Part shown: positions 7,627-12,547 of the stretch, piece by piece
How positions within the stretch are numbered: the first letter of the stretch is position 1
Layout: every line of letters begins with the position of its first letter
DNA from: Alphaproteobacteria bacterium
Lineage (GTDB): Bacteria; Pseudomonadota; Alphaproteobacteria; Sphingomonadales; Emcibacteraceae
Direction: 5' to 3'
NCBI GenBank assembly: GCA_013152615.1
Contig: JAADGA010000075.1
Location: 1 to 12,547 of the forward strand
Length of the DNA stretch: 12,547 nucleotides
Made by a program: the position numbers and the translations under genes
Notes under the pieces: model-generated
Database searches by the model: none
Told to the model about the DNA's origin: nothing
What the model saw: only the letters and a program-made list of their open reading frames with translations

Positions 7627-9099
7627 TCAGTATGTCGACAAAGAGGTGGCGCCCTCAGGGAGCAGTTCGGTACTTTCACCCGCTGGTTCATCCATAAAGG
7701 CCGCGACGATTATAAAAGTAACAATGGCACTCCCGCCGATCACCATAAAAAACAGTGACGGTGAGATGAAGGAAAAAACGATCAGGAAACACACTGCGCC
7801 AACATTGCCATAAGCCCCGACCATGCCAGCAATCTGTCCGGTCATGGGTCGCCGGATCAGCGGAACGGTCGCAAAAACAGCGCCCTCTCCGGCCTGGACA
7901 AAGAAAGAACACAACATGGTGGCACCAATGGCCAGCGGCAAATACCAGCCGGAAGTAATTTGCGCCATGATAAAATATCCCGTCGCCAGACCGGTTAACA
8001 TGATCATCAATGATTTCTTGCGACCGAATTTATCACTGAAAAATCCGCCGCAGGGCCGGGCGACCAAATTCATAAAGGCAAAGCTTGCCGCAACCATCCC
8101 GGCCTGCACCGCCGACAGGCTGAACATATCCATAAAAAACAGCGGCAACATTGATATTACCGCAAGCTCAGAGCCAAATGTCACCAGATAGGCCAGATCA
8201 AGAATTGCTACCTGCTTGAATTTATAACGCTGCCGTGGTGCTACGCCCCGGGTCAGATTTGGTTTATTTACCTTGAAAATATGATGGAGCTGATACAGGA
8301 ACAAAATCAGCAGGAATCCATAGATGAACGAGGTTGTTGTGGACCCGAGAATAACCAGATTCTGCGGTCCGAGCTTCCAGGTCAACAGCGCCAGAGTTAA
8401 AAATAACGGTGCCTTCATGATGATATAAAGGACAAGGTCACGGTGGCTGCTGATTGCCATCGCCCCGACTTTTTCAGGCTTGGAATAAGGCGTCCCGTCC
8501 GGCGTATTCCTGATATTCAGGTAAAAAACAACCGCGTAAATCAGGGAGATCACCCCGGTGATCCCGACGGCGTAACGCCAGCCCTCCGCGCCGCCAAACA
8601 TCAGCGCCAGTGCCGGTAGGGAAAAGGCCGCCGCCGCCGAGCCGAAATTACCCCAGCCGCCATAAATCCCCTCTGCCAGCCCCACAGTTTTGGCCGGATA
8701 CCATTCACTGATCAGGCGAATGCCGATAACAAAGCCCGCGCCGACAAATCCCATCAGAAAGCGGGCCAGTGCCAGCATTTCAAATGAGGTGGCGGCAGCA
8801 AAGAAAAAACTGAGAAAACCGGAAATAACCAGCAACGCGGCATAGACCGCCCGCGGGCCGAACCGGTCAACAAACATGCCGATTATCACCCGTGCCGGAA
8901 TAGTCAGCGCGACATTCAAAATCAAAATGGCGGTAACCTGTTGTTTATTCAGGCTGAAATCATCCCGGATCATCGCCATTAACGGTGCGTGATTGAACCA
9001 GACGGCAAAACTGATAAAAAAGGCCAGCCATGAAAGATGTAATATTTTGCTCTGACCGCTGAAAGAGAACAGCGCCACCCCCGATGATGATCCCGACAT
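7627..9099 (-). CDS. narK: Nitrate/nitrite transporter, NNP family (NarK/NrtP type)
   Basis: This 12-helix MFS transporter of the nitrate-nitrite porter family takes up nitrate, or exchanges nitrate and nitrite, across the inner membrane. Both nitrate-signature motifs are present: GIYGGWGNFGSA in helix 5 (residues 144-155) and GMVGAYGNVGAV in helix 11 (425-436). The substrate-binding arginines appear as PARVIIGMFVDRFG (Arg70) and VARPCGGFFSDKFG (Arg348). The roughly 490 residues include an extended middle region (about 225-290), more like cyanobacterial NrtP uptake permeases than the short NarK1. AAAGGAGT precedes the ATG. A sigma-54 promoter and candidate enhancer sites lie upstream, and nirB lies across the ars operon. 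This points to assimilatory nitrate use under nitrogen control rather than respiration. Confidence 0.93.
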   Translation of the reverse strand: MSGSSSGVALFSFSGQSKILHLSWLAFFISFAVWFNHAPLMAMIRDDFSLNKQQVTAILILNVALTIPARVIIGMFVDRFGPRAVYAALLVISGFLSFFFAAATSFEMLALARFLMGFVGAGFVIGIRLISEWYPAKTVGLAEGIYGGWGNFGSAAAAFSLPALALMFGGAEGWRYAVGITGVISLIYAVVFYLNIRNTPDGTPYSKPEKVGAMAISSHRDLVLYIIMKAPLFLTLALLTWKLGPQNLVILGSTTTSFIYGFLLILFLYQLHHIFKVNKPNLTRGVAPRQRYKFKQVAILDLAYLVTFGSELAVISMLPLFFMDMFSLSAVQAGMVAASFAFMNLVARPCGGFFSDKFGRKKSLMIMLTGLATGYFIMAQITSGWYLPLAIGATMLCSFFVQAGEGAVFATVPLIRRPMTGQIAGMVGAYGNVGAVCFLIVFSFISPSLFFMVIGGSAIVTFIIVAAFMDEPAGESTELLPEGATSLSTY

Positions 9100-9170
9100 T
9101 ACCCTACTCCTTTAACACCGTCTTAAAATACCCGGCCATAATTGGCTTATTCCGCCCCCTGCCTTGTCAG

Positions 9171-9186
9171 AGCAAATAATGTGCCA
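9171..9186 (-). promoter_or_regulatory. Sigma-54 (RpoN) promoter of narK
   Basis: On the minus strand this reads TGGCACATTATTTGCT. It matches TGGCACG-N4-TTGCW at all fixed positions except the seventh base (A for G), with GG and GC correctly spaced. Transcription would begin near 9160, leaving a leader of about 60 bases before the narK ATG at 9099. Confidence 0.85.
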
Positions 9187-9306
9187 TTAATGCTGCGCCG
9201 CAATAAAATTTGATTTTTTAAGCTTTAAAGGAAGATTCCCCGGGGGTTTCTCACTAAAATCCCTGCCGGTAAGGTCGCTGACCAATGCCGGATTGCAATT
9301 CTGGGC

Positions 9307-9351
9307 CGCCTATATTTTAGCCAATGAGGTTTCATGCCTAATAGTTAAGCT
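9307..9351. promoter_or_regulatory. Two 17-bp dyads 28 bp apart, candidate enhancer for narK
   Basis: CGCCTATATTTTAGCCA (9307-9323) and TGCCTAATAGTTAAGCT (9335-9351) fit the dyad found at glnK and nirB, with centres exactly 28 bp apart. They lie about 120-165 bp upstream of the sigma-54 promoter, a normal enhancer distance. Weaker look-alikes occur in the same 28-bp phase at 9251 (TCACTAAAAT), 9279 (TGACCAA) and 9363 (TGCCGG). Apart from these, the sigma-54 promoter and a hairpin after arsC, the 330-base gap 9100-9429 holds no gene that I can see. Confidence 0.6.
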
Positions 9352-9406
9352 TTTATAGTTCGTGCCGGTATGATTAACGGAAGATGACAGGGTTTTATGT
9401 GATCGC

Positions 9407-9429
9407 AGAGGCGCGGCTTGCGGGCCTCT
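9407..9429 (-). terminator. Hairpin directly after arsC, possible weak terminator
   Basis: AGAGGC and GCCTCT form a 6-bp stem around an 11-base loop immediately after the arsC stop codon. No U-run follows on the minus strand, so it is at best a weak or factor-assisted terminator, or an RNA-stabilising end. Confidence 0.35.
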
Positions 9430-9831
9430 TTACAGCGGATAATCCGGGGGCATATTATCCATCAAATAGTGCTTGATCCGGTCGCGGGCGCGATTAAATG
9501 CCGCGGGCGTGTTGAATATTACCGGGTCGTCGACCGGCCAGTGCAGGCGGGAGAATTTTCCGGCGACAGCGGGGCATACTTCTTCGGCACACAGGGTAAT
9601 GGCCAGATCAACCGTCGACAGATCAATATCATCAACAGATTTTGACCGGTGGCGGCTAATATCAATACCGGCGGCTTTCATTGCCTGAACGGCCAATGGA
9701 TTTACCTGTCCCGAAGGCGCGGAACCGGCACTCAGAGCCGTAATATGCTGACCAAAGAGCTGCCGGGCCAGACCTTGCGCCATTTGGCTGCGGGCGCTGT
9801 TGGCGACACAAAGGAAAAGAATGGTTTTCAT
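9430..9831 (-). CDS. arsC: Arsenate reductase, low-molecular-weight phosphatase type
   Basis: This cytoplasmic enzyme reduces arsenate to arsenite, which the neighbouring ACR3 pump can export. The 133 residues carry the phosphatase-like loop CVANSARS (Cys8 to Arg14, CX5R), a second redox pair CAEEVC (Cys81 and Cys86), and the acidic HWPVDDP segment (98-104). The three cysteines fit the thioredoxin-family-coupled mechanism of this class, with a shorter gap between the last two than in the Staphylococcus enzyme. The start at 9831 overlaps the acr3 stop by four bases (ATGA), indicating translational coupling. An upstream in-frame extension to 9891 would lie inside acr3 and lacks family sequence. 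A plain protein phosphatase role is possible but unlikely in this operon. Confidence 0.92.
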   Translation of the reverse strand: MKTILFLCVANSARSQMAQGLARQLFGQHITALSAGSAPSGQVNPLAVQAMKAAGIDISRHRSKSVDDIDLSTVDLAITLCAEEVCPAVAGKFSRLHWPVDDPVIFNTPAAFNRARDRIKHYLMDNMPPDYPL

Positions 9832-10898
9832 ACCTGTTTTTTCTGTTCGGTAAATTCCTCCGGTTCGCCAAACCAGTGGCGTTTCAGCCACAGGGCGACA
9901 CTGACCAGCGAAATCAGCACCGGCACCTCCACCAGCGGCCCGATCACGGTGGCAAAGGCAACCGGGGAGGCGAGGCCGAAGGCGGTAATCGCCACCGCGA
10001 GCGCCAATTCGAAATTATTACTGGCGGCGGTAAAGGCGATCGAGGCCGTGCGCGGATAATCGGCACCGATCCATTTGCCCATGGCAAAACTGATCAGGAA
10101 CATGACGATGAAATAAATAGCCAGCGGGATCGCTATGCGCAGCACATCCAGCGGCAGTTGCAACACCATCCCCCCCTTGAGGCTGAACATGGCCACGATG
10201 GTAAATAACAGGGCTATCAGGGTAATGGGACTGATGCGCGGTTCGAATTTTCTTTTGTACCAATCGCTGCCTTTATGTTTGACAAGCAGTTTCCGGGTAA
10301 GAAATCCGGCCAGAAAGGGAATGCCGAGATAAATCATTACCGATTGGGCAATCATGGCAAAACTGACATCGATGATTTGCCCTTCAAGACCCAGAAACTC
10401 CGGCAGTACCGACATGAAGAACCACGCATAGACACTGAAGAACAGGATTTGGAAAATACTGTTAAACGCCACCAGTGCCGCCGCATATTCCCGGCTGCCA
10501 CCGGCCAGCTGGTTCCAGACAATGACCATGGCGATACAGCGCGCCAGACCGATCAGGATCAGCCCGGTCATATAGGCCGGATAATCCGCCAGAAAGGTTA
10601 TGGCAAGGACAAACATCAGCACCGGCCCGATCAGCCAGTTCTGTATCAGCGACAGCAGCAGAATACGCTTGTCCTGAAAGACTTTGGGTAATTTGTCATA
10701 ATGCACTTTCGCCAGTGGCGGATACATCATCAGAATCAGGCCAATGGCAATCGGGATATTGGTGGTGCCAATGCTCAGGCTGTCCAGCCATTCAGGCAGG
10801 CCGGTAAAGACGCGACCGGCAATCACGCCGGACGCCATCGCAACCACAATCCAGAAGGTTAAATATCTATCCAGAAAGGAAAGGCGTTTTTGTGCCAT
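9828..10898 (-). CDS. acr3: Arsenite efflux transporter ACR3
   Basis: This inner-membrane carrier of the BART superfamily has about ten helices and exports arsenite using the proton gradient. It begins [17 protein letters not shown], the usual ACR3 opening. It has the essential cysteine in the fourth helix in [18 protein letters not shown] and the conserved glutamate in [14 protein letters not shown] near the C-terminus. The 356 residues are normal length. The ATG at 10898 shares its A with the arsR stop (TGATG). A TTG two codons earlier is also open but less likely. It overlaps arsC by four bases at its other end, so arsR-acr3-arsC is one translationally coupled operon. It is unrelated to the ArsB family despite a shared function. 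Confidence 0.95.
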   Translation of the reverse strand: MAQKRLSFLDRYLTFWIVVAMASGVIAGRVFTGLPEWLDSLSIGTTNIPIAIGLILMMYPPLAKVHYDKLPKVFQDKRILLLSLIQNWLIGPVLMFVLAITFLADYPAYMTGLILIGLARCIAMVIVWNQLAGGSREYAAALVAFNSIFQILFFSVYAWFFMSVLPEFLGLEGQIIDVSFAMIAQSVMIYLGIPFLAGFLTRKLLVKHKGSDWYKRKFEPRISPITLIALLFTIVAMFSLKGGMVLQLPLDVLRIAIPLAIYFIVMFLISFAMGKWIGADYPRTASIAFTAASNNFELALAVAITAFGLASPVAFATVIGPLVEVPVLISLVSVALWLKRHWFGEPEEFTEQKKQV

Positions 10899-11233
10899 CA
10901 GCAATCCGTCCTCTTATCTTTAATGATGATATGGCAGGGCATCTGTTCACTATCCTTGCAGCAGTTTTCGGTAAGATATTTTATGGTGTCGACCAGAGTG
11001 TCATAATTGGCGCGGTAAATATTGGCCCGGCCCGTGCGGTGGCTGGTTACCAGTCCGGCCTGCCTGAGCTTATCCAGATGGAAAGACAGGGTGGCGGCCG
11101 GCATTGCCATATGAGCGCCAATGGCACCGACCATCATGCCCTCGGGTGCGACTTCTATCAGCAGGCGAAAAATCGCCAGCCGGTTTTCCTGTGCCAGCGC
11201 ACTTAATGCTGCAATAACCTTCATAGTATCCAT
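10898..11233 (-). CDS. arsR: ArsR-family arsenic-responsive repressor
   Basis: This small winged-helix repressor dissociates from its operator when it binds arsenite and controls the operon it heads. The 111 residues contain the recognition helix region [19 protein letters not shown] (44-62) and the wing [10 protein letters not shown] (65-74). The classic ELCVCDL metal site is absent. Cysteines instead lie at the C-terminal end: Cys91-Cys92, Cys100 and Cys111, like the Acidithiobacillus-type ArsR that uses a C-terminal CC...C site. The start could be 11233 or the ATG at 11224 ([10 protein letters not shown]), which has GGA in front; neither has a strong ribosome binding site. It overlaps acr3 by one base. 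Confidence 0.92.
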   Translation of the reverse strand: MDTMKVIAALSALAQENRLAIFRLLIEVAPEGMMVGAIGAHMAMPAATLSFHLDKLRQAGLVTSHRTGRANIYRANYDTLVDTIKYLTENCCKDSEQMPCHIIIKDKRTDC

Positions 11234-11270
11234 ATAACTAGTTTTATAGATATATTAAGAGAGTGCAAGC
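11226..11270 (-). promoter_or_regulatory. Probable arsR promoter and operator region
   Basis: Reading the minus strand, TTGCAC is followed after 14 bases by TATAAA, and the palindrome AACTAGTT lies between this and the start codon. An AT-rich imperfect dyad around AACTAGTT next to arsR is where self-repression would be expected, but no known ArsR operator was matched. The upstream end overlaps the most distal dyad of the nirB enhancer candidate (11266-11282). Confidence 0.35.
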
Positions 11271-11338
11271 TATTTTTAGCCAATTTCCGCAAAAGCCTTA
11301 ATTTTAATCAATAATATCTTTTGCCTATTAATTAATCT
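11266..11338. promoter_or_regulatory. Three 17-bp dyads at 28-bp spacing, candidate enhancer for nirB
   Basis: CAAGCTATTTTTAGCCA (11266-11282, strong right half only), AGCCTTAATTTTAATCA (11294-11310) and TGCCTATTAATTAATCT (11322-11338) have centres at 11274, 11302 and 11330, exactly 28 bp apart. They lie about 95-170 bp upstream of the nirB sigma-54 promoter. The third is 14/17 identical to the glnK copy at 356-372. Together with the narK and glnK copies they give the consensus TGNCTAWWAWTTARNCA, which contains the GNNYR-N5-YRNNC core known for Fis-type helix-turn-helix proteins, the fold used by NtrC. Confidence 0.6.
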
Positions 11339-11433
11339 TCTCTCTGTGCAGCTGCCCAATAATTGAGAAATAATGGATCATGACAATCCGGAAAGATGGC
11401 GGAATCTGTTGGAAATAAAGCGATTGGGTAATC

Positions 11434-11449
11434 TGGCATAAAGCTTGCT
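11434..11449 (+). promoter_or_regulatory. Sigma-54 (RpoN) promoter of nirB
   Basis: TGGCATAAAGCTTGCT matches TGGCACG-N4-TTGCW except at positions 6 and 7, with the invariant GG and GC correctly spaced. Transcription would begin near 11460, about 45 bases before the nirB ATG. Confidence 0.8.
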
Positions 11450-11504
11450 CTTGATGGGGGCAGTATGGTGATGATCAGCATATTCAAGAGTAAAAGAGAA
11501 CGGC

Positions 11505-12547
11505 ATGAAAAAGAAACTTGTCATTATCGGTAACGGTATGGCCGGGATGAGGGCATTGGAGGAACTGTTAAAACTGGTTCCCGAGCAATTTGACGTCAGT
11601 GTTTTCGGGGCTGAACCGCAGGTCAATTATAACCGGATTATGCTGTCGCCGCTGCTGGCCGGGGAACAGAAATTTGACGATATCATCATTAATGACCGCG
11701 CGTGGTATGATGACAATGATATCACCCTGTTTTCAGGGGAGAGCATTGTCAGCCTCAACCGGTCGGACAAAACCATCACCAGTGACCGTGACCGGATTAC
11801 CCCCTATGATATCTTGTGGATTGCCACCGGTTCTGACCCTGTTATCATTCCGGTTGCCGGGTGTGACCTCGACGGTATTGTTACCTTCCGCAATATAAAA
11901 GATGTTGATCAGATGATCGCGGCGGCAAAAACCGGCAAAAATGCGGTGGTGATCGGCGGCGGGCTTTTGGGACTGGAAGCCGCCCACGGGCTGAAACATA
12001 ACGGCATGAAGGTGACGGTCATTCATCTCGCTGACAGCCTGATGGAACGCCAACTCGATGAGGCGGCAGGCTACCTCCTGCGCTCTGAACTGGAAAGCCG
12101 GGATATTACCATCCTGACCGGGGCCAACAGCAGAGAAATAATCGGCGATGGTCATGTTCGGGCGGTGCTGCTGGCCGATGGTCGCGAAATCCCCGCCGAT
12201 CTGGTGGTTATGGCGGTTGGGATCCGCCCCAATATTGCCCTGGCCAAAGCAGCTGGTCTTGACTGCAATCGCGGTATTGTCGTCAATGATCATCTCCAGA
12301 CCTCTGACCCGGATATATTTGCGGTCGGCGAATGTGTCGACCATCGCGGCCGGGTTTATGGTCTGGTGGCGCCGCTTTATGAAATGGGCCGGGCGCTGGC
12401 TGGATTCATGGCCGGTTACAACAGCCGCTACAAGGGGTCCGTCACCAGTACCCAACTGAAAGTAACCGGGGTCGAGCTTTTCTCCGCCGGTGATTTCAGC
12501 GGCGGTGGCGGTGCGGAGGACATCGTCCTCAGGGATGCCCGGCGCGG
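11505..12547 (+). CDS. nirB: NAD(P)H-dependent nitrite reductase large subunit, N-terminal part
   Basis: This cytoplasmic enzyme reduces nitrite to ammonium with NAD(P)H. The 347 visible residues cover the FAD/NAD domain: FAD motif GNGMAG (9-14) in VIIGNGMAGMRALEELL, the NYNRIMLSPLLAGE segment (41-54), the NAD motif GGGLLG (151-156) in VVIGGGLLGLEAAHGL, and the FAD-binding DPDIFAVGECVDHRG (268-282). The sequence then reads toward the BFD-like [2Fe-2S] region and leaves the window; the sirohaem/4Fe-4S half, and probably nirD and a nitrate reductase, would follow. The ATG at 11505 has only a weak AGAGAA upstream. NasB/NirB and related rubredoxin reductases share this N-terminus, but the LSPLLAGE style and the narK neighbour favour assimilatory nitrite reductase. 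Confidence 0.9.
   Translation, partial: MKKKLVIIGNGMAGMRALEELLKLVPEQFDVSVFGAEPQVNYNRIMLSPLLAGEQKFDDIIINDRAWYDDNDITLFSGESIVSLNRSDKTITSDRDRITPYDILWIATGSDPVIIPVAGCDLDGIVTFRNIKDVDQMIAAAKTGKNAVVIGGGLLGLEAAHGLKHNGMKVTVIHLADSLMERQLDEAAGYLLRSELESRDITILTGANSREIIGDGHVRAVLLADGREIPADLVVMAVGIRPNIALAKAAGLDCNRGIVVNDHLQTSDPDIFAVGECVDHRGRVYGLVAPLYEMGRALAGFMAGYNSRYKGSVTSTQLKVTGVELFSAGDFSGGGGAEDIVLRDARR

Noticed and set aside
9832..9891. Upstream extension of arsC by 20 codons
   Set aside because: It lies wholly inside acr3 and does not resemble the family, whereas the ATG at 9831 gives the standard MKTILFLC start and an ATGA overlap.
11298..11311. FNR/FixK-like site TTAATTTTAATCAA upstream of nirB
   Set aside because: The key G of the TTGAT half is missing, the site is far from the promoter, and the bases are better explained by the 28-bp dyad array.

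Overview
The window looks like chromosomal DNA of an alphaproteobacterium. The evidence is the short (434-residue) prolyl-tRNA synthetase lacking the large editing insert, the tight proS-lolC-lolD cluster, the UbiH/COQ6-type hydroxylase beside a PII gene, and an ArsR-ACR3-ArsC arsenic operon. The genus cannot be fixed from this sequence. All main genes share moderate GC and codon use, and no transposase, tRNA, rRNA or CRISPR array was seen.

Left part (1-2700): the first 62 codons of a PII signalling protein (glnK type) run off the left edge on the minus strand. It has a near-consensus sigma-54 promoter and is divergent from a ubiquinone-biosynthesis FAD hydroxylase gene (418-1644). The next roughly 600 bases hold a degenerate 'GCCAGCCGTTTGTGAAAA' repeat patch inside what may be a decayed reading frame, a textbook rho-independent terminator, a sigma-70-type promoter, and then a small secreted protein of unknown function.

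Middle (2758-7519): proS, lolC and lolD are co-directional and closely spaced. They make prolyl-tRNA and the lipoprotein-release ABC transporter. lolD carries a one-base frameshift just before its Walker A motif. A POT-family peptide/proton symporter follows.

Right part (7627-12547): a nitrate/nitrite transporter (NarK/NrtP type, minus strand) and the start of an NAD(P)H nitrite reductase large subunit (nirB, plus strand) face away from each other, with a compact arsR-acr3-arsC operon (minus strand) between them. Both nitrogen genes have near-consensus sigma-54 promoters, like glnK.

The most notable signal is regulatory. The regions upstream of the three sigma-54 promoters share a 17-bp dyad of form TGNCTAWWAWTTARNCA, repeated at exactly 28-bp spacing: two good copies at glnK, two at narK, three at nirB. 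This is the layout expected for enhancer sites of an NtrC-type activator, and it would tie PII signalling, nitrate uptake and nitrite reduction into one nitrogen regulon. The binding protein is inferred, not seen. The most upstream nirB site lies where the arsR promoter should be, so the arsenic and nitrogen circuits may touch physically.
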